Positions 17,020-26,679 of a stretch of DNA of 56,331 bases are shown in pieces. The position numbers and the translations under genes are program-made. The notes beneath the pieces were generated by a model that had not been told where the DNA came from, searched no databases, and saw nothing but the letters and a program-made list of their open reading frames with translations. Source of the stretch: Acetobacteraceae bacterium. Its GTDB lineage: Bacteria; Pseudomonadota; Alphaproteobacteria; Acetobacterales; Acetobacteraceae. Every line of letters starts with the position of its first letter. Positions within the stretch are counted from its first letter, which is position 1. The stretch covers positions 1 to 56,331 of the forward strand of contig JAIEOP010000393.1 in NCBI GenBank assembly GCA_019750465.1, read 5' to 3'.

Positions 17020-17886
17020 CTATGCCGCCGCCGCCACCTCCGCCGCCAGGTTCTCCCGGATGAACCGCACCAGTGGCTCCGCCAGCGCGCTCTGCCCGGC
17101 GGCATCGCCGAAGACGCACATCTCCGCCGTGCCGAGCGCCGGCAGGTCCGGCACCGCCTCCAGCCCCGGCGGCAGCCCGCTGCGGCCCATCACCGTCAGC
17201 GCAAATCCGGCCTGCGCCGCCGCCGCGACGCCGAGCAGGCTGGCCGAGACATAGACCACCTCGAAACCCAGCCCCGCCCGCGCCAGCGCCGCCAGGGCGC
17301 GGTCGCGGAACATGCAGCCCGGCGGCAGCATGGCCAGCGGCAGGGGCTGTCCCGCCGGCGCCCGCCAGCCCGGCGCCGCGACCCAGACCACCGTCTCGGT
17401 GAAGATCGGCCGCCCCGCCGTCTCGCCATCCCGCCGCTTGCCGAGCACCAGGTCCAGCGCGCCCTCCTGCTGCGCCGCGCGGAGGTCGTGGCTGCGCCCC
17501 ACCTCCACCTCCAGCCGCACCTCGGGATAGGTGCGGGCGAAGCGGGCGAGCAGGGGGGCCAGGTTGCGCGGCACGAAGTGGTCGGCGACGCCGAGGCGCA
17601 GCCGGCCGGCGACCGGCGGCGCCACCATCCGCCGCACCGCCTCGTCGTTCAGCGCCAGGATGCGGCGGGCATAGGCCAGCAGCGTCTCGCCGTCCCGCGT
17701 CAGGCCGACATGGCGGCTGGTGCGCTCCAGCAGGCGGCGGCCGACGACATCCTCCAGCCGCTTGATCTTCAGGCTGACGGCGGATTGCGTCAGGCCCAGC
17801 ACGGCGCCGGCGGCGGTGAAGCCGCCGCGCTCCGCCACCGCGACGAAGCCGCGCAACAGGTCGAGATCGAGGTCGGGGATGCGCAT
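17020..17886 (-). CDS. LysR-family transcriptional regulator
   Basis: 288 aa. An N-terminal winged helix-turn-helix (about residues 4-62, with F-T-A-A-G-A-V-L-G-L-T-Q-S-A-V-S-L) is followed by a LysR effector domain. The start at 17886 (MRIPDLDLDLLRGF) gives the normal family N-terminus; an upstream in-frame start adds 16 atypical residues. No divergent enzyme gene is next to it, which leaves its target unclear; the DUF29 and DUF2076 genes are on the same strand. Confidence 0.92.
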   Translation of the reverse strand: MRIPDLDLDLLRGFVAVAERGGFTAAGAVLGLTQSAVSLKIKRLEDVVGRRLLERTSRHVGLTRDGETLLAYARRILALNDEAVRRMVAPPVAGRLRLGVADHFVPRNLAPLLARFARTYPEVRLEVEVGRSHDLRAAQQEGALDLVLGKRRDGETAGRPIFTETVVWVAAPGWRAPAGQPLPLAMLPPGCMFRDRALAALARAGLGFEVVYVSASLLGVAAAAQAGFALTVMGRSGLPPGLEAVPDLPALGTAEMCVFGDAAGQSALAEPLVRFIRENLAAEVAAAA

Positions 17887-17970
17887 GCCATGAGGATGGC
17901 CAGGGCATCCCGCGCGATCAATGAGGGGCGCCAATGAAAACGGGGCCGCGCCCCCGACCCGTCCTGCGGG

Positions 17971-18738
17971 TCAGATCTCTTCGTCGTAGCCGCCGCCGGC
18001 GTCGTCATAGCCGCCGGCATCGCCGGCCGCGGCGCCATCCTGGTAGCCGGCGCCATAGGCGTCGTTGCCGCCGGCGTCGGTGTTGCCCCAGCCCTGGTCG
18101 GCCGCCGCCGCGCCTGGATCCGTCCAGGGCGAGGCCGAGGTGGGCACCGCCTCCTGCCCGAAGCCGCCGCCGGTCGCCGTCGCGGCATTCGCACCGCCAC
18201 CGGAGAAGGCCCCCATCAGCATGTTGCCCAGCACCATGCCGCCGGCGACGCCTGCCGCCGTCATCGCCGCGGTGCGCAGGAAGCCGCCGCCCTGCGGGCC
18301 GGCCTGCTGCATCGCATTGTAGCCCGGGGGCGGGGCGACGGGCTGCGGCCGGGGCGGCATCGGCGCCTGCCGCTGCGCCCCGCCTCCGAACATCCCGCCG
18401 AACAGCCCGCCACGTGACTGCTGCGCCTGCGCCTGGCGCTGGGCGTTCTCCAGCTCCCACTCCAGCTCCTGGATGCGGTTCTGCGCCTGGACCAGGGCGT
18501 GCTCCTGCACGAAGGCGGTCTGGGTGAGCCGGTACCGCGCTTCCGGGTAGCGGTTGAACAGGTCGGCGATCAACTGATCGGCCTCCCGGTCCACCGGCGG
18601 CAAGGGGGGCTGGCTCTGCGGCACGCTGCCACGACCCATGCCGCCCCAGGGGCCGCTGGATGGCGCCGCGGCGCCGGCGTTGGCGCCGGACACACGCTGC
18701 ACGAACTCTGTGATGATCCGGCGTTCGTCGTCGGTCAT
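17971..18738 (-). CDS. DUF2076 domain protein
   Basis: 255 aa. It opens MTDDERRIITEFVQRV, continues with P-P-V-D-R-E-A-D-Q-L-I, R-Y-P-E-A-R-Y and a helical segment, then a Gly-rich half with G-G-L-F-G-G-M-F and a predicted transmembrane stretch (T-A-A-G-V-A-G-G-M-V-L-G-N), and ends in a low-complexity Gly/Asp/Tyr tail. This matches DUF2076 architecture. AGGAGA precedes the ATG. Function unknown; a periplasmic ligand-binding role has been proposed only by annotation. Confidence 0.88.
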   Translation of the reverse strand: MTDDERRIITEFVQRVSGANAGAAAPSSGPWGGMGRGSVPQSQPPLPPVDREADQLIADLFNRYPEARYRLTQTAFVQEHALVQAQNRIQELEWELENAQRQAQAQQSRGGLFGGMFGGGAQRQAPMPPRPQPVAPPPGYNAMQQAGPQGGGFLRTAAMTAAGVAGGMVLGNMLMGAFSGGGANAATATGGGFGQEAVPTSASPWTDPGAAAADQGWGNTDAGGNDAYGAGYQDGAAAGDAGGYDDAGGGYDEEI

Positions 18739-18862
18739 GGGTCCTCGGTCTCCTGGGCTCGCATTCCCGGTGAGGCTCGGCCGCATGGCGCGCGGTCCGG
18801 CCCCTGCGGGCCTCGCGGGCGAAGTGGTCCGGATGCGGTCCGCTTTCAAGCGGCGGAGCGGG

Positions 18863-19300
18863 TCAGCCGATGCGCGGTGGCAGGCCGAGTCGACGCCATT
18901 CGATCACCGGGCAGCGGTCCTGCACGAAGCGCAGGCCCGCCGCACGGGCCCGCTCGCCCGCACTGTCGTCGATGACACCAAGCTGCAGCCAAACCGTGCG
19001 CGCGCCGAGGCGGATCGCCTCGTCCACCACGGCGCCGGCGTCCTCGCTGCGGCGGAACACGTCCACCATGTCGAAATCGGGGCCCGCATCGGACAGCGCC
19101 GCGACCACGGTGCTGCCGTGCAGCGCGCGGCCGGCGATGCCGGGGTTCACCGGCGTCACGGCATAGCCGTGGTCCACGAGGAAGCGCGCCACGCCATGGC
19201 TCGGCCGGTCCGGCCGGTCGGAGGCGCCGACCACGGCGATGCGCCGCGTGGCCAGCAGGATGTCGCGGATGGTGGCGTCGTCGTTGCGGTCGGCGGTCAT
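18863..19300 (-). CDS. CoA-binding domain protein (YccU-like)
   Basis: 145 aa Rossmann-fold protein of the CoA-binding family (CoA_binding_2). It shows R-I-A-V-V-G-A-S-D-R-P near the N-terminus, P-V-N-P-G-I-A-G in the middle and T-V-W-L-Q-L-G-V and D-R-C-P-V-I-E-W towards the end, all conserved in YccU homologues. Start taken at 19300. The family is widespread; its physiological role is unclear. Upstream, on the opposite strand, is a tRNA gene. Confidence 0.9.
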   Translation of the reverse strand: MTADRNDDATIRDILLATRRIAVVGASDRPDRPSHGVARFLVDHGYAVTPVNPGIAGRALHGSTVVAALSDAGPDFDMVDVFRRSEDAGAVVDEAIRLGARTVWLQLGVIDDSAGERARAAGLRFVQDRCPVIEWRRLGLPPRIG

Positions 19301-19392
19301 GGCGCTGGCTCCTGCTGGCGATCCCGCCCACCGGTTAGCGCGGCGGCGCTTGCCCTGGCGAGGGCGCCCCGGCATTCATCCCGGCGCGCGAC

Positions 19393-19465
19393 GGGCCTGT
19401 AGCTCAATGGTCAGAGCGGGCCGCTCATAACGGCTTGGTTGGGGGTTCGAGTCCCTCCGGGCCCA
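19393..19465 (+). tRNA. tRNA with CAT anticodon (tRNA-Ile2 or elongator Met)
   Basis: Bases fold into a full cloverleaf: acceptor stem 19393-19399 with 19458-19464, D stem GCTC/GAGC, anticodon stem GGCCG/CGGCT, loop CTCATAA with anticodon CAT at 19426-19428, and T loop TTCGAGT. The discriminator is A and no CCA is encoded. Acceptor GGGCCTG and variable loop TGGTT look more like tRNA-Ile2, which needs TilS lysidine modification, than elongator Met; I lean to Ile2 without certainty. Confidence 0.9.
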
Positions 19466-19557
19466 TCGCGCCGCGCCGGCCCTTGGCAAGCGCGGCGTAG
19501 CGCGGATGATGGCGCGGGACCGGCGCGGATGGCCGCGCCCGGAAGGGGACTGCCGCC

Positions 19558-20949
19558 ATGCGCCAGATGCACCTCGTCGGCTTCCTCCAGGCGCAGAACT
19601 GCACGAATTTCGCCTCCTCCTGGCGGCATCCGGAGAGCCGGTCCGACTTCCTCTCGCCCGACTACTACCAGGAGATCGGCCGCATCCTGGAGCGCGGGAA
19701 GTTCGACCTCGGCTTCTTCGACGACCGGCTCTCCATGCCGGACCGCTACGGCGCGGACCATGTCCACACCATCGAGCACGGCATCCGCTGCGTGAAGATG
19801 GACCCCGTCGTGGTGCTGACCATGATGGGTGCCGTCACCAGCCGGCTCGGCCTCGGCTCCACGGCGTCCACCACCTATTTCGAGCCGTTCCACGTCGCGC
19901 GCGTGTTCCAGACCCTCGACCTGATGAGCAATGGGCGGGCGGCGTGGAACATCGTCACCTCGCTGAACGACGGCGAGGCCTCGAACATGGGCCGCGACGA
20001 GACGATGGAGCACGACAGCCGCTACGACCGCGCCGACGAGTTCGTCGAGGTGGTGCTCGGCCACTGGGATTCCTGGGAGGACGAGGCGCTGATCGTGGAC
20101 AAGGCCACGGGGCGCTTCGGCGACGGGCAGAAGGTGCACCGGCTGGACTACATGGGCCGCTTCCTGCGGAGCCGCGGCCCCTTCACCGTGCCGCGCAGCC
20201 CCCAGGGCCGCCCGGTGCTGATCCAGGCCGGCGCGAGCGCGCGCGGCAAGCGCTTCTCGGCACGCTGGGCCGAGCTGGTCTTCGTCGGCTACACGCGCAT
20301 CGAGGAGGGCCGGCGCGACTATGCCGAGTTCAAGGCGCTGGTCGCCGCCGCGGGGCGCGACCCGGACGGCGTGAAGGTCACCACCTCCTGCTGCCCCATC
20401 GTCGCGCCGACCCAGGCCGAGGCCGAGGACAAGGCGGCCCTGATCGCGGCGCTGCCGCTGGAGGTGGACGCGCTGTCGCTGCTGTCGGAGGCGCTGAATT
20501 TCGACTTCGCCTCGAAGGGCCTGGACGAGGCCTTCACCGACGAGGAACTGGCCGGCATCTCCGGCCTGCAGGCGATCCGCGACCGCGTGGTGGCGCGCAC
20601 CGGCAAGCGGAACCCGACGGTACGCGACTTCATGGTGGCCAGCGGCCGCGGCCGGCCGCGCATGGACATGGTGGGCGACGCGCGTTTCGTCGCCGACCGG
20701 CTGGAGGAATGGTTCACCACCCCGGCCTGCGACGGCTTCGTCATCCAGGCCCCGGTCTGCCCCGGCAGCTATGCCGATTTCGTCGATCTGGTGGTGCCGG
20801 AGCTGCAGCGCCGCGGCCTGTTCCGCAGGGAATACGCGGGGACGACGCTGCGCGACCATCTTGGCCTCGCGCGGGCCGAGCGCGGGGCGTGGCGGGTGCG
20901 GCAGCCGGCCGCCGCCGAACGGGTCAGCGCTCCGTCACCAGGTTCCTGA
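19558..20949 (+). CDS. NtaA/DszA-type FMN-dependent monooxygenase (LLM class)
   Basis: 463 aa TIM-barrel flavin monooxygenase of the NtaA/SnaA/DszA subgroup, which oxidise substrates such as nitrilotriacetate or organosulfur compounds with FMNH2 from a separate reductase. Seen are G-R-A-A-W-N-I-V-T-S, G-R-P-V-L-I-Q-A-G-A-S and a C-terminal FVDLVVPELQRRGLF, all typical. GGAAGGGG lies upstream of the ATG at 19558. No flavin reductase gene is adjacent. The last 26 bases overlap the convergent dehydrogenase gene. Substrate unknown. Confidence 0.9.
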   Translation: MRQMHLVGFLQAQNCTNFASSWRHPESRSDFLSPDYYQEIGRILERGKFDLGFFDDRLSMPDRYGADHVHTIEHGIRCVKMDPVVVLTMMGAVTSRLGLGSTASTTYFEPFHVARVFQTLDLMSNGRAAWNIVTSLNDGEASNMGRDETMEHDSRYDRADEFVEVVLGHWDSWEDEALIVDKATGRFGDGQKVHRLDYMGRFLRSRGPFTVPRSPQGRPVLIQAGASARGKRFSARWAELVFVGYTRIEEGRRDYAEFKALVAAAGRDPDGVKVTTSCCPIVAPTQAEAEDKAALIAALPLEVDALSLLSEALNFDFASKGLDEAFTDEELAGISGLQAIRDRVVARTGKRNPTVRDFMVASGRGRPRMDMVGDARFVADRLEEWFTTPACDGFVIQAPVCPGSYADFVDLVVPELQRRGLFRREYAGTTLRDHLGLARAERGAWRVRQPAAAERVSAPSPGS

Positions 20950-21934
20950 GCGGCTCGCCGACGATCCAGCGGCGGAGGTTCTCGCAGAAGATCTCCGCCA
21001 CCGCCTCCGGCAGCCCTTCCACCGCGGCGGCGCTGTGCGGGCAGAGGATGACGTTGGGCAGGTCCCAGAACGCGCTGTCGGCCGGCAGCGGCTCCTGCCG
21101 GAACACGTCGAGGAAGGCGCCGCAGAGGTGCCCCGACCGTAGCGCCGCCAGCAGCTCCGCCTCCACCACCACCCCGCCGCGCGCCACGTTCACCAGTCCC
21201 GCGCCCAGCGGCAGCAGCGCCAGCAGCCGGGCATCGACAAGGTCGCGGGTCAGATCCGTCAGCGGGCAGGCCAGCACCAGCCAATCGGCACTCGGCAGCA
21301 GCGCGTCCAGGTCGGCGAAGCCCGCCACCGCGTCGCAGCCCGGGGGCAGGCCGGCCGCCGGATCGCGGCGGATGCCGGTGACGCGCATGCGCAATCCCCG
21401 GCAGTAGTGCCCCAGCTCCTGCCCGATCGGGCCGGTGCCCACCACCACCACGTGCTGGCGCCGCAGGTCGCGCGGCAGTTGCCGCAGGTACAGCGGCTCC
21501 CAGGCGTGCCGGCGCTGCGCTTCGGCGAGGCGCGGAAACAGCCGCGTCAGCGCCAGCATGCCCGCCAGCGCGCTCTGCGCCACCGCATGCGCGCTGGCGC
21601 CGGCCGAGGTCGTCAGCAGCACGCCCGGTCGCGATGCCATGGAGCGGAACATCGGGCTGTCGGCGCCGGCGGCGTGGATATGCACCCAGCGCAGCCCCGG
21701 CACCGCGCGCACGAAGCCGGCGAAGCGCCCGATCTCCGGCGCCGGCCGGTCGCGCGTGCCACGCTCGATCAGGTCGCGGGTGGAGAAGGCGATGGCGGCG
21801 TCCTCGGGGTCCGGCAGCGGACCTTCGGGCGGCACCGCGATCAGCCGCGCCCCCGGCGCCGCGGCGCGGATCGCCGCCCCGTGCCGCTCGGCGGCGATGG
21901 CGGAGAGCAGGATCGTCACGTCGCTGTTCGCCAT
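20924..21934 (-). CDS. D-2-hydroxyacid dehydrogenase (NAD-dependent)
   Basis: 336 aa. The NAD-binding motif [10 protein letters not shown] lies near residue 165; the catalytic Arg is in N-V-A-R-G-G, the Glu in R-Q-E-P-L-P and the His in C-P-H-S-A-A. This is the GyaR/SerA-type fold, oxidising or reducing 2-hydroxy/2-oxo acids. GGAGGGG before the ATG at 21934 fixes the start. It overlaps the convergent monooxygenase gene by 26 bp. Confidence 0.9.
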   Translation of the reverse strand: MANSDVTILLSAIAAERHGAAIRAAAPGARLIAVPPEGPLPDPEDAAIAFSTRDLIERGTRDRPAPEIGRFAGFVRAVPGLRWVHIHAAGADSPMFRSMASRPGVLLTTSAGASAHAVAQSALAGMLALTRLFPRLAEAQRRHAWEPLYLRQLPRDLRRQHVVVVGTGPIGQELGHYCRGLRMRVTGIRRDPAAGLPPGCDAVAGFADLDALLPSADWLVLACPLTDLTRDLVDARLLALLPLGAGLVNVARGGVVVEAELLAALRSGHLCGAFLDVFRQEPLPADSAFWDLPNVILCPHSAAAVEGLPEAVAEIFCENLRRWIVGEPLRNLVTER

Positions 21935-22051
21935 GTCCCCTCCGCGCGGCTGCACCGCGTGGCATGTTTCGCCGCCATGGCGCCACCGGCAAGCCCTGGC
22001 GCGGCCGGCGCCGTGCGCCATAACCCTGCGCGGACCCGTTGGAAGATCGTC

Positions 22052-23257
22052 ATGGACTTCGCCCCCTCCGCCCGCGTCCGCGAGTTGCAGGACCGCGTGC
22101 AGGCCTTCATGGAGGCCGAGATCACCCCCGCCGAGCCACGCTTCCACGCCGAAGTGGCGCAGGGCGACCGCTGGCAGCCGACGGCCGTGATGGAGGAGCT
22201 GAAGGCCAAGGCCCGCGCCGCCGGCCTGTGGAACCTCTTCCTGCCGGAGAGCGAGCTCGGCGCCGGCCTGACCAACCTGGAATACGCGCCGATCTGCGAG
22301 ATCCTCGGCCGCAGCGTGATCGCGCCCGAGGCGCTGAACTGCTCCGCCCCCGATACCGGCAACATGGAGGTCCTCGTCCGCTACGGCACCGAGGCGCAGA
22401 AGCGGCAATGGCTGGAGCCGCTGCTGGCCGGCGAGATCCGCAGCGCCTTCGCGATGACCGAGCCCGCCGTCGCCTCCTCCGACGCGACGAACATCGAGAG
22501 CCGCATCGCGCGCGACGGCGACCACTACGTGATCAACGGCCGCAAGTGGTGGACCAGCGGCATCGGCGATCCGCGCTGCCGGATCATCATCTTCATGGGC
22601 AAGAGCGCGCCGGACCACCCGGACCGCCACCGCCAGCAGAGCATGATCCTGGTGCCGCGCGACACGCCCGGCGTGAAGGTCGTGCGCATGCTGCCCATCA
22701 TGGGCTACGACGACGCGCCGCACGGCCATGCCGAGGTGCTGTTCGAGAACGTGCGCGTGCCGGCGGAGAACATGCTGCTCGGCGAGGGCAGGGGTTTCGA
22801 GATCGCCCAGGGGCGGCTCGGGCCGGGCCGCATCCACCACTGCATGCGCACCATCGGCCTGGCGGAGCGCGCGCTGGAGCTGATGTGCCGCCGCGCCCAG
22901 TCGCGCGTCGCCTTCGGCAGGCGCGTGTCGGAGTTCGACACCACGCTGGAGCGCATCGCCGAATCCCGCATGATGATCGAGCAGGCGCGGCTGCTGACCC
23001 TGAAGGCGGCCTGGATGATGGACACCGTCGGCAACAAGGAGGCGCGGGCCGAGATCGCCATGATCAAGGTGATCGCGCCCAACATGGCCTGCCAGGTGAT
23101 CGACTGGGCGATGCAGGTGCATGGCGGCGGCGGCATGTCGGACGACTTCCCCCTCGCCTACGCCTATGCCTGGTCGCGCGCGCTGCGCTTCGCCGACGGG
23201 CCGGACGAGGTGCACCGCAACCAGATCGCCCGGCTGGAGCTGCGCCGGCACCGGTAG
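22052..23257 (+). CDS. Acyl-CoA dehydrogenase (ACAD10/11-like)
   Basis: 401 aa FAD enzyme catalysing alpha-beta desaturation of acyl-CoA thioesters. Conserved blocks include [24 protein letters not shown], and near the C-terminus [14 protein letters not shown] with A-D-G-P-D-E-V-H, which resembles the ACAD10/11 group. GGAAGA lies 6 nt before the ATG. It is followed by an SDR remnant and a Bug gene on the same strand. Acyl substrate unknown. Confidence 0.92.
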   Translation: MDFAPSARVRELQDRVQAFMEAEITPAEPRFHAEVAQGDRWQPTAVMEELKAKARAAGLWNLFLPESELGAGLTNLEYAPICEILGRSVIAPEALNCSAPDTGNMEVLVRYGTEAQKRQWLEPLLAGEIRSAFAMTEPAVASSDATNIESRIARDGDHYVINGRKWWTSGIGDPRCRIIIFMGKSAPDHPDRHRQQSMILVPRDTPGVKVVRMLPIMGYDDAPHGHAEVLFENVRVPAENMLLGEGRGFEIAQGRLGPGRIHHCMRTIGLAERALELMCRRAQSRVAFGRRVSEFDTTLERIAESRMMIEQARLLTLKAAWMMDTVGNKEARAEIAMIKVIAPNMACQVIDWAMQVHGGGGMSDDFPLAYAYAWSRALRFADGPDEVHRNQIARLELRRHR

Positions 23258-23321
23258 CGGCGATCTGGCCATCGGCGCGGTTTTCGTGTCCCATGCGGCC
23301 AGGGACGAAACGGACCTTCGC

Positions 23322-23711
23322 ATGAGCAGCACCGCCCGCCGGACCGCGCTGGTCACCGGCGCCGCCACCGGCATCGGCCGCGCGACCGCCATCGACCTGG
23401 CGCGGCACGGCCATGACGTGGCCATGGCAGACCTGCCCCGCATCGGGCTGGGCGAGATCGCCGCCGGGGGCGAAGCCGTGGGCGCCCGCATGCTGTCCGT
23501 CGCGCTGGATCTCCGCAGCCTCGCCAGCATCGAGGCCTCGATCGAGGCCGCGGTGGCCGGCCTCGGCGGCCTCGACGTGCTGGTGAACGATGCGGGGACG
23601 CAGCTGCGCGGCCCCGCCGTCGGTATCGACTGGGACGACTGGGACCGGCTGATGGCGGTGAACCTGAAGGGCCATGTCCTGCCGGTGGATGGCGGGCTGC
23701 TGGCGGTGTGA
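23322..23711 (+). pseudogene. Short-chain dehydrogenase remnant with in-frame internal deletion
   Basis: The 129-residue frame starts as a normal SDR: V-T-G-A-A-T-G-I-G-R-A cofactor motif, then L-D-V-L-V-N-D-A-G-T-Q and M-A-V-N-L-K-G. It then jumps directly to the normal SDR C-terminus GHVLPVDGGL. About 110-120 residues, including the catalytic Ser and Tyr-x-x-x-Lys, are missing while the frame is kept. The usual N-N-A-G is N-D-A-G. The protein cannot be a working SDR. It sits between the acyl-CoA dehydrogenase and a Bug gene. Confidence 0.85.
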
Positions 23712-23722
23712 AGGGGAACGCC

Positions 23723-24697
23723 ATGCCCGACCGCCGCCACCTGCTGCTCGGCGCCGCTGCCACCGCGGTGCTCGCGCGCGTCGCCATCGCCCAGGACCTC
23801 GGTGGCTGGCCGAACCGGGCGGTGCGCATCGTCGTGCCCTTCCCGCCGGGCGGGCCGACCGACATCTACGGCCGGCTGCTGGCCGAGCATTGCGCCCGTG
23901 CCTTCGGCCAGCCCTTCGTGGTGGAGAACCGAACGGGGGGCACCGGCGCGGTCGGCACTATGGCGGTGATGCGCAGCCCGGCGGACGGACACACGCTGCT
24001 CTTCACCTCGATCAGCGGCTACACCCTGCCGGTGCTGCTGCTGCGGCAGCCCGCCTTCGATCCGCGCACGGATTTCGCCCCGGTGTCGCTGACCATCCGC
24101 TACCCCTTCTACCTCATCGCCAACCCGCGCTTCCGCAGCGTGGCGCAGCTTGTCGAGGAGGCGAAGGCGCGGCCGGGGCAGCTGAACTTCGCCTCGCCCG
24201 GCGTCGGCAGCGGCGGGCATTTCTGCGCCGAGCGATTCTGCCTGCACGCCGGGATCAAGGCCGTGCACATTCCCTATACCGGCGCGGCGACGGCGCTGGC
24301 GGGGCTCGCCGGCGGCCAGGTGGATTTCCAGTTCGACAGCGTCGGCAACGCCCAGGCCATGGTGCAGGAGGGGCGGGTCAACGGCCTGGCCATCACCGGC
24401 GCGCGGCGCATGCCGGTGGTGCCGGCGGTGCCGACCATGATGGAGTCGGGCTATCCCGGCTTCGACGCCGACCTCTGGCTCGGCCTGCTGGCGCCGCGCG
24501 GCACGCCGGCGCCGGTCATCGCCGTGCTGAACCGCGAATGCGACCGCTTCCTGGCGCTGCCGCAGGTGCGCCAGCGCCTGCACGACGCCGCCTACACCCC
24601 GGCCGGCGGATCGCCGGAGGTCTTCGCGCGGCGCATCGCCGAGGATGTCGTGGAGTGGGGCGAGGTGGTGCGGCTGGCGGGGATGGCGGTGGGCTGA
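23723..24697 (+). CDS. Tripartite tricarboxylate transporter substrate-binding protein (Bug family)
   Basis: 324 aa periplasmic protein of the TctC/Bug family. A signal (DRRHLLLGAAATAVLARVAIA) is followed by P-N-R-A-V-R-I-V-V-P-F-P-P-G-G-P-T-D, the family hallmark, and [16 protein letters not shown] precedes the ATG. The TctA/TctB membrane genes are not in the window. Its place behind an acyl-CoA dehydrogenase and SDR remnant suggests a carboxylate ligand, but this is inference. Confidence 0.92.
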   Translation: MPDRRHLLLGAAATAVLARVAIAQDLGGWPNRAVRIVVPFPPGGPTDIYGRLLAEHCARAFGQPFVVENRTGGTGAVGTMAVMRSPADGHTLLFTSISGYTLPVLLLRQPAFDPRTDFAPVSLTIRYPFYLIANPRFRSVAQLVEEAKARPGQLNFASPGVGSGGHFCAERFCLHAGIKAVHIPYTGAATALAGLAGGQVDFQFDSVGNAQAMVQEGRVNGLAITGARRMPVVPAVPTMMESGYPGFDADLWLGLLAPRGTPAPVIAVLNRECDRFLALPQVRQRLHDAAYTPAGGSPEVFARRIAEDVVEWGEVVRLAGMAVG

Positions 24698-24785
24698 ACG
24701 GCCGGCCCGCGCATGCGCGACCTGGCGCGCGGCGCCGCGGCGGAGGGAGGTGCGCTGTCGCCCGCCCATCATCGGTTGTTCCGTG

Positions 24786-24853
24786 CATGGCTTCTCGGTG
24801 GGCATGGCTTCTCGGTGGGCATGGCTTCTCGGTGGGCATGGCTTCTCGGTGGC
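24786..24853. repeat. Four tandem 17-bp repeats between the Bug gene and ettA
   Basis: Four head-to-tail units of catggcttctcggtggg start at 24786, 24803, 24820 and 24837; only the last base of the fourth differs. They lie in the 298-bp intergenic stretch 24698-24995, where I see no convincing gene. A 17-bp period does not keep a reading frame, so they are probably non-coding. They could affect the ettA leader or be a variable-number locus. Confidence 0.9.
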
Positions 24854-24995
24854 ATCCCCGCCTTCGCCGCGGTGCTCGCGATCATCTGGCCGATGCCGGC
24901 CCGCCCCGCGCTCCACCTGCGGTAGCGCGGCTTTGCGCGGGGGGTGCGGATCGCTAGATAGGCGCCAACCCCCGAACGCCGCAGGATCACGCCCG

Positions 24996-26675
24996 ATGGC
25001 CGCCTATCAGTATGTCTACGTCATGAAGAACCTCACCAAGGCCTATCCGGGCGGGCGCGAGGTCTTCAAGGGCATCACGCTGTCCTTCCTGCCGGATGCG
25101 AAGATCGGCGTGCTCGGCCCGAACGGCGCCGGCAAGTCCACGCTGATGCGCATCATGGCCGGCCAGGATACCGAGTTCGGCGGTGAGGCCTGGGCGGCGG
25201 AGGGGGCAAGGGTCGGCTACCTGCCGCAGGAGCCGCATCTCGATGAGGAGAAGACGGTCGGCGAGAACGTGCGCGCCGCCTTCGGCACGCTGGAGGCCGA
25301 CCTGGAGCGCTTCAACGAGATCAGCGCCGCCTTCGCCGAGGAGATGCCGGAGGAGACGATGAACGAGCTGCTCTCCGAGCAGGCCGACCTGCAGGAGCGC
25401 ATCGACGCAGCCAATGGCTGGGAGCTCGACCGCACGGTGGACATCGCGCTGGACGCTCTGCGCTGCCCGCCGGCCGAAAGCGCGGTGACGCACCTCTCGG
25501 GCGGCGAGCGCCGGCGCGTGGCGCTCTGCCGGCTGCTGCTGGAGAAGCCGGACCTGCTGCTGCTGGACGAGCCGACCAACCACCTGGACGCCGAGAGCGT
25601 CGCCTGGCTGGAGAAGACGCTGCGCGAATACCCGGGCGCGGTGCTGATCGTGACCCACGACCGCTACTTCCTGGACAATGTCACGGGCTGGATCCTGGAG
25701 GTCGATCGCGGGCGCGGCATCCCCTACCAGGGCAACTACTCCGCCTACCTGGAGCAGAAGCGCAAGCGCCTGAGCCAGGAGGAGCGCGAGGAGACGGCGC
25801 GGCAGCGCCAGCTCGCCGAGGAGCAGGCGTGGATCGGGCGCAGCCCCGCCGCCCGCCAGGCCAAGAGCAAGGCCCGCATCCAGGCCTATGAGGAGATGCT
25901 GGCGCGCAGCCAGGAACGGGCGCCCGACCCGACCGAGATCGTCATCCCGGTGCCGCCGCGGCTCGGCAACGTCGTCATCACCGCCGAGGAGGTGCGCAAG
26001 GGGTACGGCAACCGGCTGCTGATCGACGATCTCTCCTTCAAGCTGCCACCGGGCGGCATCGTCGGCGTCATCGGCCCGAACGGCGCGGGCAAGACCACGC
26101 TGTTCCGCATGATCACCGGCGCCGAGCAGCCCGATGCCGGCACCCTGACGGTCGGCGACAGCGTCGTGCTGGGCTACGTGGACCAGAGCCGCGACAGCCT
26201 GAACGACGCCCGCACCGTCTGGGAGGAGATCTCGGACGGCATGGACCAGATCACCATCGGCAAGCGCAGCATCGCCAGCCGCGCCTATGTCGCCGCCTTC
26301 AACTTCAAGGGCGCCGACCAGCAGAAGCGCGTCGGCATCCTCTCCGGCGGCGAGCGCAACCGGGTGCACCTGGCGAAGATGCTGAAGCGCGAGCACAACG
26401 TCATCCTGCTGGACGAGCCGACCAACGACCTCGACGTCGACACGCTGCGCAGCCTTGAGGAGGCGCTGATGGACTTCGCCGGCTGCGCCGTGATCATCAG
26501 CCATGACCGCTGGTTCCTGGACCGGCTGGCGACGCATATCCTGGCCTTCGAGGGCGACAGCCATGTCGAGTGGTTCGAGGGCAACTACCAGGCCTACGAG
26601 GCCGACAAGCGCCGCCGCCTGGGCGCCGCGTCCGACCAGCCGCACCGCATCAAGTACCGGCCGCTGACGCGGTAG
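24996..26675 (+). CDS. ettA: Energy-dependent translational throttle protein EttA (ABC-F)
   Basis: 559 aa, close to E. coli EttA (555). Two ABC domains: Walker A GPNGAGKST at 41-49, signature H-L-S-G-G-E-R-R-R from 166, Walker B L-L-L-D-E-P-T-N-H-L near 188-197, and a second set with GPNGAGKTT, ILSGGERN and LLDEPTNDLD. EttA binds the ribosomal E site and couples translation to ATP/ADP ratio; it is cytosolic. The ATG at 24996 follows a GCAGGA site. Followed by a strong GC hairpin. Confidence 0.96.
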   Translation: MAAYQYVYVMKNLTKAYPGGREVFKGITLSFLPDAKIGVLGPNGAGKSTLMRIMAGQDTEFGGEAWAAEGARVGYLPQEPHLDEEKTVGENVRAAFGTLEADLERFNEISAAFAEEMPEETMNELLSEQADLQERIDAANGWELDRTVDIALDALRCPPAESAVTHLSGGERRRVALCRLLLEKPDLLLLDEPTNHLDAESVAWLEKTLREYPGAVLIVTHDRYFLDNVTGWILEVDRGRGIPYQGNYSAYLEQKRKRLSQEEREETARQRQLAEEQAWIGRSPAARQAKSKARIQAYEEMLARSQERAPDPTEIVIPVPPRLGNVVITAEEVRKGYGNRLLIDDLSFKLPPGGIVGVIGPNGAGKTTLFRMITGAEQPDAGTLTVGDSVVLGYVDQSRDSLNDARTVWEEISDGMDQITIGKRSIASRAYVAAFNFKGADQQKRVGILSGGERNRVHLAKMLKREHNVILLDEPTNDLDVDTLRSLEEALMDFAGCAVIISHDRWFLDRLATHILAFEGDSHVEWFEGNYQAYEADKRRRLGAASDQPHRIKYRPLTR

Positions 26676-26679
26676 CGGC

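Noticed and set aside
19393-19465. tRNA as an integration site of a genomic island
   Set aside because: No integrase gene and no repeated tRNA 3' end were seen downstream; the following genes have normal composition.
24786-24853. Possible CRISPR array from regularly repeated sequence
   Set aside because: Units are directly adjacent without spacers and only 17 bp long; there are no cas genes in the window.
20924-24916. Open frame of 1330 codons on the minus strand
   Set aside because: Only the last 336 codons (20924-21934) are a real gene, the hydroxyacid dehydrogenase. The rest is antisense to the acyl-CoA dehydrogenase, SDR remnant and Bug genes.
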